Below, piece after piece: positions 1-7,100 of a stretch of DNA of 9,346 nt (the stretch's first letter is position 1; each line of letters starts with the position of its first letter). The notes under the pieces are model-generated. The model was not told where the DNA came from. It was given only the letters and a program-made list of their open reading frames with translations, and did no database searches. The DNA is from Clostridiales bacterium. Lineage in GTDB: Bacteria > Bacillota > Clostridia > Peptostreptococcales > Anaerovoracaceae. Both the position numbers and the translations under genes were made by a program. Where the stretch lies: NCBI GenBank assembly GCA_009778415.1, contig WRJV01000255.1:1-9346 (forward strand), written 5' to 3'.

Positions 1-567
1 CTTCCACTGATAGGTAGGTTTTTTATTTTTACCCTGATTATAGTATTTGATTTTGGTAATGCCATCCCATGCCTGCTGTACAGTGCCATCAATCATGTCA
101 CTGTGTTCTCGTAGCCAGTATTTCAAGTTGCGGCACTTATAAATTTGTCCGTTCGGGGCTTGAATGACCCAAGTTTTTGCGCCATGATACTCTGGGTTTG
201 CCTGACAAATAGGCGATTCGTCACATATCTTCCTTGCTATCTTTATATTAGGAACTGCTTTAAAGACGTTTACTCGTTGTTGTCTCATACAATCCGGCTT
301 CCCACAAGTCTTATTTTGGCTTGAAGGCCAACAATGAAATTCCTGACCGCAGATAGAACATGTACGCATGCTCCTTTTGGATAAATGATCGTCAATATCA
401 TGCGGTTTGCAATTAAGGGCAGCAGCAAGTTTTTGCAATGTTTGCCATTTCAGGAATGATTCTTTTATCTCGATCTCCGTTATCATCTGACTGCTTATTC
501 CGGTTTTCTCCGATAATTCTGCTATTGTCAAACCCGCAGCCAGTCTTTTTTCAAGCACTTGACCCAT
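1..567 (-). CDS. Partial Xre-type HTH protein with a four-cysteine zinc-finger-like motif (3' end off window)
   Basis: The frame is open from an ATG at 567 to the left edge, giving 189 codons with no stop, so the C-terminus is missing. A GAGG ribosome site lies 10 bases before the ATG. Residues about 4-62 read as an Xre/HTH_3 DNA-binding domain: the segment LTIAELSEKTGISSQMITEIE fits helices 2-3, followed by LQKLAAALNCKPHDI. Residues 70-93 hold C70-x2-C73 and C88-x4-C93, a probable zinc finger, with an extra C79. Residues about 127-189 form a third module rich in aromatic and basic residues (WVIQAPNGQIYKCRNLKYW). It recalls short DNA-binding modules in phage or homing-endonuclease-type proteins, but I cannot name the family. 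A regulator or mobile-element protein is the likely role; the target is unknown. It is separated from the ABC operon by 233 bases and is probably its own unit. Confidence 0.72.
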   Translation of the reverse strand, partial: MGQVLEKRLAAGLTIAELSEKTGISSQMITEIEIKESFLKWQTLQKLAAALNCKPHDIDDHLSKRSMRTCSICGQEFHCWPSSQNKTCGKPDCMRQQRVNVFKAVPNIKIARKICDESPICQANPEYHGAKTWVIQAPNGQIYKCRNLKYWLREHSDMIDGTVQQAWDGITKIKYYNQGKNKKPTYQWK

Positions 568-635
568 TTTAAATATACCTCACATATCTTCCTATTAGCA
601 GAAAAGTTTTCCTCATCCTATTCGCCGGGAAGTTT

Positions 636-664
636 ATTATAATAATTCTCCAAATCTAACATCG
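636..664 (-). promoter_or_regulatory. Candidate promoter of the HTH/zinc-finger gene
   Basis: On the minus strand a perfect -10 box TATAAT lies at 641-636, about 70 bases before the ATG at 567. The -35 region 17 bases upstream (CGATGT, 664-659) is a poor match, so only the -10 box supports this call. Confidence 0.35.
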
Positions 665-691
665 AAACACCGCAGCTTTGCCCCGGTGTTT
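665..691. repeat. 8-bp inverted repeat between the ABC operon and the HTH gene
   Basis: AAACACCG at 665-672 pairs perfectly with CGGTGTTT at 684-691 across an 11-base spacer. No T-run follows on either strand, so it is not a standard terminator. It lies immediately upstream of the candidate HTH promoter, so it could be an operator or a weak hairpin. The remainder of 568-800 shows no gene; an AT-only AAAAA/TTTTT stem near 755-772 could weakly end the ABC transcript. Confidence 0.3.
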
Positions 692-800
692 GCGCTACAA
701 GTTTATGATATTCGATTATTCACAAACATGCAAGACGTATGACGCTGATTCATGCAAAAAAGCCATTTTTGTTTATGTCATCCATATGATAATCCGCAGG

Positions 801-1595
801 TCATAAGGCGATCTCCTTTGCGGCATAAAGCTTTTGGGTTAAATAAAGGCAGGCCGCTATTACCGCTGCGGAGAGCAGAACATACATTAAGTTAGGTCCA
901 TTTGCCACGACATCCGCAACGCCAAAATAAGCCAGAGGAGATAGGAAATTCAGCGACGGCACTTCAAAATACTGTACTAAAAACATCAGGCAGTAGCTCG
1001 CAATTAACACAGTGATTGCTCTCTTTGTAGCGGATCCATAGGATTTAGAGATTGCGCTGCAAAGCAACCCGAAAGACATCAATACACATTGTGTCAGTAA
1101 CATCCCAACGCCAGAAATAAGCACTTGCACATAAATGGCAGGGTCGTTTGCAATAACCATCATGCCAACAAGCGACATGGCCGTTGCTGCCGTAGCGATA
1201 AGGAGCACATTTATGAAGCCCGCGAAAATCTTGGCCCAAACGATCGCGCTGCGCTTTATCGGCTTTGTAAAGAGGTATTCGGCAGTCTTGTCACGGCTTT
1301 CCTTTGAAATGACTGACGCGCCGGTGTAAATGGCATGAGTGAATACAATCAGCCCAATCCAATAGTACATCACGACATGGTATCCGATATAGGAATGCAG
1401 GTCGGCATTGTACACTCCGAATATTAGCTGCCCAATTTTGGGTATCGCAGCCATCGCTTTTTCCAATGTATCAAGCTGCTGGCTTACAATGGGGTATTCC
1501 ATCAGGGCAAAAATCGCAAGAATCCCGACAACAATGCCCCAAATCACAAGCCCAAACCGCGTACGCAGCAATTCTTTTTTCAATATTGTTCCCAT
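801..1595 (-). CDS. ABC-2-type transporter permease (second permease of the operon)
   Basis: This 264-residue integral membrane protein should form half of the transmembrane channel of an ABC exporter, powered by the ATPase encoded at 2410-3288. Six hydrophobic segments are visible at about residues 14-33, 70-93, 122-148, 154-180, 192-209 and 237-254. The cytoplasmic loop at 98-122 carries KESRDKTAEYLFTKPIKRS, a motif shared with the neighbouring permease and typical of this ABC-2 group, where it probably contacts the ATPase. The ATG at 1595 follows a GAGG that overlaps the stop codon of the upstream gene, with an 8-base spacer, so translation is probably coupled. It is the last gene of the operon, and no strong terminator follows. 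The substrate cannot be read from sequence; drug, peptide or lipid-like compounds are all possible. Confidence 0.85.
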   Translation of the reverse strand: MGTILKKELLRTRFGLVIWGIVVGILAIFALMEYPIVSQQLDTLEKAMAAIPKIGQLIFGVYNADLHSYIGYHVVMYYWIGLIVFTHAIYTGASVISKESRDKTAEYLFTKPIKRSAIVWAKIFAGFINVLLIATAATAMSLVGMMVIANDPAIYVQVLISGVGMLLTQCVLMSFGLLCSAISKSYGSATKRAITVLIASYCLMFLVQYFEVPSLNFLSPLAYFGVADVVANGPNLMYVLLSAAVIAACLYLTQKLYAAKEIAL

Positions 1596-1605
1596 TCCTG
1601 TTACC

Positions 1606-2397
1606 TCATGAAATTAATTTCACGTCTTTTTTTGTGAAAGAGCCAAGGCCAACCGTCAAAAAAACAACGCAAAGAGCAGCGAAGGCAATCATGTAGCCGG
1701 CCAGGTAACCACCGTTGCCAATTATTTTACTGGTATTGAAATATGCGTAAGGTGTGAAGTATTTTATAGCGTTGGCGCTTACAATATTTGAAAATGTAGC
1801 AAAAATATAGAACAAAAACACCACGCCGGACGATACCAAAAGCGGCGAGCGGATTTTTGAATAAACCGTACCTACCAAGGCGCCGAAAAACACAAAGAAA
1901 ATTTCTATCCACGTAAATGACAGTGCAACCAATGAAGACACCTTGAAATCAAATCCTTCGGAGATGTTGGCAAATGCGGACAGCATAGCGCCAATGTAGT
2001 AAAATGTGCCCACAACTACCGCTGAAATTAGCGCAGATAAAACTTTAGCGCAGAATACTTCGCTCCTTTTATGGGGTTTCGTATAAATAAACTCCGCAGA
2101 TTTTCCTATCGTTTCTTTTGTAAAGGTTTTCAGCCCCAGAAACATTCCGTTTATTCCCGCTGCGATAGCTAAAAACGATGTCAGAAACCCTAGCGTGCCG
2201 ACAGGAGTGGTAAGGACTTGAACATCAAAGCCCCACAGGTTAAAAATGTCTGAGCCGACGATGTCTGCATCTATTACGTCTGAAGTCAAAAATGACATGT
2301 AAATTGGCAGCGACGCAAAGATAAAAGCAGCAACCGCAATGCTCCACCATAATATATGGGCACGCAACAACCGCATTTCATACTTGAATATAACCAT
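1606..2397 (-). CDS. ABC-2-type transporter permease (first permease of the operon)
   Basis: This is a 263-residue membrane protein with about six hydrophobic segments, starting MVIFKYEMRLL. I chose the ATG at 2397 because AGAGGG at 2410-2405 then sits 7 bases upstream; the longer frame starts at a GTG (2403) only one base from that site. The loop motif KETIGKSAEFIYTKPHKRS (near residues 94-112) matches the loop of the following permease, and the C-terminal part also aligns (TPYAYFNTSKIIGNGG versus SPLAYFGVADVVANG). The two are therefore diverged duplicates that probably assemble as a heterodimer. The gene lies 12 bases after the ATPase stop and 10 bases before the next permease. Family assignment is firm; substrate is unknown. 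Confidence 0.85.
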   Translation of the reverse strand: MVIFKYEMRLLRAHILWWSIAVAAFIFASLPIYMSFLTSDVIDADIVGSDIFNLWGFDVQVLTTPVGTLGFLTSFLAIAAGINGMFLGLKTFTKETIGKSAEFIYTKPHKRSEVFCAKVLSALISAVVVGTFYYIGAMLSAFANISEGFDFKVSSLVALSFTWIEIFFVFFGALVGTVYSKIRSPLLVSSGVVFLFYIFATFSNIVSANAIKYFTPYAYFNTSKIIGNGGYLAGYMIAFAALCVVFLTVGLGSFTKKDVKLIS

Positions 2398-2409
2398 ATC
2401 CACACCCTC

Positions 2410-3288
2410 TCATTTGTAGTAATGCAAAAAGATTTCTTCCAGCGTTGGCTCCTCGATAAATGCATCCTCAACATCAAGCGCTGCGATCCTCTTTAGCAGG
2501 GCATCAACATCGCCCTTGTACATAAACGAAGAACTCGAGCCGTCCTGTACAAGCTGCGCCACATTTTCTGCCATGAAATATTCGGCATGGATATCATTCT
2601 TTGCGGTTACAGAGACTTTTTTGAAACCGTTTTCGCGAAGTTCGCTTATCGCCTGAACATCTATTAGTTTGCCATCTTTCAAAATTGCAACGCGCTTGCA
2701 GAATTTTTGTACTTCGCTTAAAATGTGCGATGAAAAGAAGATTGTCGCTCCACGCTTGTTTTCTTCTCCAAGTATCTCGAAAAAGGTTCGCTGGACAAGC
2801 GGGTCGAGCCCAGCAGTTGGCTCGTCAAGCATGATCAGCTTCGGGGAATGGCACAGTGCGCTTACGATGCCCACCTTTTTCTTGTTGCCAAAAGACAGGT
2901 CGGCAATCTTGCGGTTGCGGTCAAGCCCAAGACGCTCACAAAGCTCGTCTGTCTTTTGTTTGCAATCCTTTTTATATAGTTCTGCCGTGTAGGAAAGCAA
3001 TTCTTTGACTTTCATGCTGTCATAATACGCTGCTTCACTCGGCACATAGCCGACATCACGGGCAATTGCGTGCGCTTCCTTCACACAATCCTTGCCAAAG
3101 ATAGTGGCGCTGCCTGCTGTTGGCTCAAATAATGCGAGCAGCGTGCGGATCGTGGTTGATTTCCCAGCTCCGTTGGGGCCTATGAAGCCGAAAATTTCCC
3201 CTTCATTTACCATGAATGTCACATCTTCAATACCACGATGTTTTCCATAGAATTTCGTTAACCCTTTTATGTCAATGATTGCGCTCAT
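2410..3288 (-). CDS. ABC transporter ATP-binding protein (exporter ATPase, BcrA/NatA-like)
   Basis: This 292-residue cytoplasmic ATPase should drive the two-permease exporter encoded behind it. Visible motifs are Walker A GPNGAGKST (37-45), Walker B KLIMLDEPTAGLD (150-162) and the switch histidine H188 in FFSSH. The ABC signature reads LSFGNKKK (131-138) instead of LSGGQ, and the Q-loop region reads GYVPSEAAYYD (80-90) with no glutamine at the usual place. Similar variants occur in exporters of this group, so I do not take them as signs of inactivity. About 80 residues follow the nucleotide-binding domain, ending in PTLEEIFLHYYK, a common tail in this family. The start overlaps the TetR stop by four bases (ATGA) and is preceded by AAGGAGG at 3305-3299, showing translational coupling. 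Confidence 0.93.
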   Translation of the reverse strand: MSAIIDIKGLTKFYGKHRGIEDVTFMVNEGEIFGFIGPNGAGKSTTIRTLLALFEPTAGSATIFGKDCVKEAHAIARDVGYVPSEAAYYDSMKVKELLSYTAELYKKDCKQKTDELCERLGLDRNRKIADLSFGNKKKVGIVSALCHSPKLIMLDEPTAGLDPLVQRTFFEILGEENKRGATIFFSSHILSEVQKFCKRVAILKDGKLIDVQAISELRENGFKKVSVTAKNDIHAEYFMAENVAQLVQDGSSSSFMYKGDVDALLKRIAALDVEDAFIEEPTLEEIFLHYYK

Positions 3289-3899
3289 TTAAGAAATTCC
3301 TCCTTATAAAGATTGTTCCTCAGCAGATCAACGCATTGTGAAAACTCCAACATGATTGCGTCAATGGAGACGAGATTGTCCAAGCGGCTGCCCATGACGC
3401 CTTCGGTAAATTTCACAAGAATATTTATAACAAGCTTAGGGTCAACACCGTCTTTGAACTTGCTTTCGTCAGTGCCGCTTAACGCAATTTGCATGCGTAC
3501 ATCCTCGCCTTTTGACAACAGCTCTTGTATTTCCGAAGCAACTGCCGGATCGTCCTCATAGTAAATGCTCGCTAAAAAACCTGCCATTGCGGGATATCGG
3601 TTCATAATCGACAATTTTAGTTTTGCAGCTTCTACAATCTTTTCAAAAAAGTCAGCGCTTTCAGTGTTCCTCTGTTCTTGCACCGAAGCTGCCATAATTT
3701 TGCCTGTGTATTCGATTAAATAGAGATATAAGGTTTTCTTGCTTCCAAAATAATGGAACACCAATGCTTTTGAGATACCTGCTGCCGCCGCAATATCGCT
3801 AATATACGCTTTTTTATAGCCTACTGCCCCAAAAACGCTCATAGCTGCCGCCGCTATGATATCTTGCCTTTCTTGCGGCAGTGCCAAGAATTTTTCCAT
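3285..3899 (-). CDS. TetR/AcrR-family transcriptional regulator of the ABC exporter operon
   Basis: This 204-residue protein is probably a ligand-released repressor of its own operon. Residues about 10-58 form the TetR DNA-binding domain, with the recognition part SDIAAAAGISKALVFHYFGS at 34-53. The helical remainder would bind the ligand and form the dimer. I placed the start at the ATG at 3899, which has AGAGG 10 bases upstream. The longest open frame begins at a TTG at 3971, but that codon lies inside the -35 box and would be upstream of the transcription start. The gene overlaps the ATPase gene by four bases and heads the operon. Two near-identical operator palindromes flank its -10 box, which strongly suggests autorepression. 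The inducer is probably a substrate of the exporter, but this is inference. Confidence 0.9.
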   Translation of the reverse strand: MEKFLALPQERQDIIAAAAMSVFGAVGYKKAYISDIAAAAGISKALVFHYFGSKKTLYLYLIEYTGKIMAASVQEQRNTESADFFEKIVEAAKLKLSIMNRYPAMAGFLASIYYEDDPAVASEIQELLSKGEDVRMQIALSGTDESKFKDGVDPKLVINILVKFTEGVMGSRLDNLVSIDAIMLEFSQCVDLLRNNLYKEEFLK

Positions 3900-3921
3900 A
3901 TGTGCCACACCTCTCAATTCA

Positions 3922-3938
3922 TTAACCGCTACGGTCAA
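3922..3938. promoter_or_regulatory. Operator 1 (probable TetR-family binding site over the transcription start)
   Basis: The 17-bp imperfect palindrome TTAACCGCTACGGTCAA has arms TTAACCG and CGGTCAA, six of seven pairs matching around a 3-base centre. It differs at one base from operator 2. It covers the expected start point (near 3936), so a bound dimer would block transcription. The form resembles known TetR-family operators. Confidence 0.8.
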
Positions 3939-3942
3939 AAGA

Positions 3943-3971
3943 ATTGTATCATGATTAACCGCTGCGGTCAA
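3943..3971 (-). promoter_or_regulatory. Promoter of the TetR-ABC operon
   Basis: On the minus strand TTGACC (3971-3966) and TACAAT (3948-3943) are separated by exactly 17 bases, a good sigma-A-type promoter. Transcription should start near 3936, giving a leader of about 37 bases before the ATG at 3899. The -35 box is the end of operator 2. Confidence 0.82.
3955..3971. promoter_or_regulatory. Operator 2 (probable TetR-family binding site over the -35 box)
   Basis: TTAACCGCTGCGGTCAA repeats operator 1 with one base changed in its centre. The two sites are 33 bp apart start to start, close to three helical turns, so two dimers could sit on the same face of the DNA. This one contains the -35 hexamer. 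Confidence 0.8.
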
Positions 3972-3989
3972 TACTTTTTAATAATATTA

Positions 3990-4039
3990 GCAAATATGGG
4001 TTGCGGGCGATAGCCCGCGTTAGCAAAATTGATATTTGC
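3990..4039. repeat. Nested stem-loop element
   Basis: An outer 8-bp stem, GCAAATAT (3990-3997) with ATATTTGC (4032-4039), encloses an inner 6-bp GC stem, GCGGGC (4003-4008) with GCCCGC (4013-4018), closed by a GATA loop. No T-run adjoins the inner stem. It lies between the hydrolase terminator and the TetR promoter and may be a back-up terminator or a dispersed palindromic repeat. Confidence 0.5.
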
Positions 4040-4045
4040 AGCTCC

Positions 4046-4084
4046 AAAAAGTACAAACGGACATTTTGTCCGTTTGTACTTTTT
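4046..4084 (-). terminator. Intrinsic terminator of the hydrolase gene (perfect 18-bp stem)
   Basis: AAAAAGTACAAACGGACA (4046-4063) pairs without mismatch with 4067-4084 around a TTT loop. The outer five pairs are A-T, so each strand ends the hairpin in a T-run and termination could work in both directions. It lies 60 bases beyond the stop codon of the hydrolase and before the TetR promoter, insulating the two units. Confidence 0.85.
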
Positions 4085-4093
4085 CCATAATAT

Positions 4094-4124
4094 GACAAGG
4101 CGAGGGCCCTGCCCCCGCCTTGTC
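4094..4124 (-). terminator. GC-rich hairpin just after the hydrolase stop codon
   Basis: GACAAGGCG (4094-4102) pairs with CGCCTTGTC (4116-4124). After one A/C mismatch, three further G-C pairs close on a CCCTG loop. It starts about 20 bases past the hydrolase stop. No T-run follows directly, so it is either a pause or 3'-stabilising hairpin acting with the terminator at 4046-4084, or a weak terminator by itself. Confidence 0.6.
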
Positions 4125-4143
4125 AGTTATATAGACTGTCCTG

Positions 4144-7100
4144 TTATTTCGCGTAGTGGATGAACAGGTCCAGCAGGTCTAGCATGTCGATGATGCCGTC
4201 GCCATTCACGTCGCACATGCTTGCAGTGACGCCGATGCCCCTTGAATCGTTGACCTTGACCAGCGTGCCCCAACCCGGAGAATCCTTGTGGAATCCACAG
4301 TACAGCAGCATGATGCCCAGGTCTAGGGCGTCCACTTTGTTGTCCCTGTTGAGGTCGTACTTGGAGAAGGTGCGCTGGTCGATGTTTGTCACAGCCTTGC
4401 CCGACAAAATCTTGATGTCAAGGTATTCCGTTACGTCGCCCACAAGGCCGGCAGATTTTACCCCGGTCAGATTGAGGGCAGCGTCGCCCACAGCCCTTGG
4501 GGCGAAGGCTAATTTGGCGATTTCAACAGGCCAGATGCTCGTAAGGCCTTCGTCATTCCCTGCGTCGTAAGCCAATGTGACGGTACCGTGCCATATGTCG
4601 CCCCCCATGCTGCGCCAAGCGATGCCGTCAACGACCGAAAAGCCGTTTTGCCCCTCTATCCCGATGCCGGAAAGCATGCTGCCGTCGATCAAGAATTCTG
4701 CCTCAAACGTCAGCACGTTCTTAACCCCGCGCAGCGACAGGGAGAAGTACACGTTTTGGGCTATGTCGCTCTCGGCGTCCGCATATACGCTTGCAGAAGC
4801 GTACAGTTCAAGCGCGATGTTCTTCCCGGTGACGTTGGCCGTGTTGCTTGCTGCCGTCGTCCATTGAGCGATGATGCCCTCATCGTAGCCCTCTTTGTTC
4901 ACGCTGATCTTGTAAGTGCCGGCTGTTGCGTTGGCAATGGTGTAGTCCCCCGTCGCGTTGGTCAGCACCGGGCTGCCGACAGGCTTGTCATTGTCTGCGG
5001 CGTCAAGCAGCTGCACTGTGGCGCCAGACAAGCCGCCCGGCGCGTCAGCAGCAGTGACCTTGCCGCTGATGTTGAATATCCTGTTTAATACAATGTCCTT
5101 TGTCAAATTCTGGTCGACGATCTTAAATGGCGCAGACTCGTAGCGGTCATAATTCGCCACGTTCGTCACGACGATCGCTAGGTCGTGGTCAGATGGCGGT
5201 ATGCTGTTTGTCACATAGCCCGCGCTTGCGCTTGAAGGCCTGAACGCCGTCGCAAGGACGCTGCCGTCCGTTTTGTCGACGACTTGGATAAGTACGCCAG
5301 CCGGAGGCCTTTGCGCCGTTGTACCGGAATTGTTGTAATAAATCCGCCCGGTGATGTTGTAGGACCATTGAATGGAAAGGCCGCTGAAAACGATGTTCCT
5401 CTCAACGTCCGCCCCAGCTACGGCAATGCCCTCCTCAACCTTGGAATCACCGTTCCAAGCAGTTGCCTTAATGTAGTAACCGTCTCCAGGCGCTGCAAAC
5501 ACAAACCTGTAGAGCCCGTCAGGGCCCGTCATGACAGAAGCGCCCACCTGATTGCCGTTTTTGTCAAAGAGCGCAAGCGCCGTGCCCGGGACCGCTACGC
5601 TGCCTGCCCCTGTGACTTTGCCGTAAATCTGGAAAGAAGGAACCTTTGAAGCTTTCAGGATAATCCCCGTAGTAAAGCTGACTCCCGCTATAGTGGCTAC
5701 CCCTTCAGAGTTGGCAGCGACCAAACCGCCGCCAAGCCTGCTGCCTGTCACGCAATTGGTGACTTCATATGAAGCGCCTGCTTCAAGCTCCCTAAGCTCA
5801 ATGTCTCCGTTGAACTTGTTGTTGCTTTCGTAGCTGCTCCCCCACGGGTCGACGGCTACTGCCGAATTGCTCTTGAAGCCTTGAGAACCGTTCGTAACGG
5901 CATTCGACGTGGCAAAGAACGAGTAGTACCGGTCGCCGCTGCCGGCGTCGCCTTTGTAGACATACCCTTCAGGATAGTCGAAAGCGTACTTGTAAGCTTC
6001 GCCGATCATCTCCTTGCTTGAGAGTGAAAGGTAGCTGTAGAGGTTGAACCAGTTGAACATCTCATCCCACTCGTAGCGGTCGTTCGTCAGGTGCCTGTCG
6101 TGGGAATTGGCATCCCACGGGTAGCGCATCTTCATCTCGGGGTAAACGTCTGGCATAGAACCCTGCAGCGGGTTGAACTTGTCCGTAACGTATTTCGTGT
6201 CCAGGACCGCTCCAACCCCCACATGCGAAATGTAATCCACCGGGCCCGGCCTCCTGACGCTGTCATCGGTGTTTGTAATTATGCTGAGCATCAAATGGTC
6301 GCCGACGACAGGGAAATCAGCACCGTAAAACCCTTTGAACGACTTCAGCAGGTACCGCGTCTGGCGGCTGCCCAAGTTGTCCCCAGGCACTGGCCTGTTG
6401 ACGCCGCTGTAGTTGAAAAAGTTGTGTGGCGAACCGCAGTTGCAGTTCATGATGACCGCAGTTTTCTCAGGCGCTACTATTGGCCCGCCCAAGGTTGCCG
6501 TCGCCCCTCTTATCAGGTTCGCCTTGTCGTAAATAGTCTTGTAGAAAGGCCCGCTTCCCCTCATGCTGGCTTCGGGGTCGCCGTCGTGGCCATGGCCTGT
6601 CGCGTAGCACGGCGGCTGGCCTTGGATCGAATCCCCCTTAAGGCCGTCAAAGGAGTATTCGTCAAAAATCAAGTTGCAGAAGTAATCCGTATACTCGTCA
6701 AGCACTGCGGGGTTCCCAAGGCACAGGAAACTCGTCGAGCTGCCTCCGTTAACAAGGCCGCCGCTCGCGTTCCTCGCATACCAGTCGGGGTGCGCCGCGA
6801 GGAGCGGGCTTGCGCCGCCTCTGGCGACTGAAGACATCACCCACGCGACGACTTTTATGCCGTGGTCGTGCATGTAGTCGTTGAAAGCCCTTATGACCTT
6901 TATGCCCTCGGCGTTGTTTGTGGTTGAAAGGGTCACGCCGCTGTATTTTGCCTTAAGCGCAGGGTCCTTCCATTCGTACGCGTTGAGCCTGCTCAAAGCC
7001 TGCGACCATAGATTCAGGTCCGGCAGGTACATGCCCTCCCCTGACGCGTCGGTCCTCGCGTACCACCTGTCGTCAAGGGTAACAGACTCTATGCCAAGCT

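Noticed and set aside
755..800. Terminator after the last permease gene
   Set aside because: Only an AT-only stem (AAAAA/TTTTT) is present, too weak to list as a terminator.
2398..2403. GTG start for the first permease
   Set aside because: Only one base separates it from the AGAGGG site; the in-frame ATG at 2397 has a normal 7-base spacer.
2669..2992. Plus-strand open frame opposite the ABC ATPase
   Set aside because: It is antisense to the Walker B and signature region and has no family resemblance or translation signal.
3922..3971. Two direct repeats considered as a start of a CRISPR array or an attachment-site pair
   Set aside because: Only two copies exist, each is a palindrome, and their placement around the -10 box of a TetR operon explains them as operators.
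6091..6831. Plus-strand open frame of 246 codons inside the hydrolase gene
   Set aside because: It is antisense to the catalytic region, has low-complexity arginine/valine-rich content, no ribosome site, and no recognisable family. It is explained by the G+C-rich codon use of the hydrolase.
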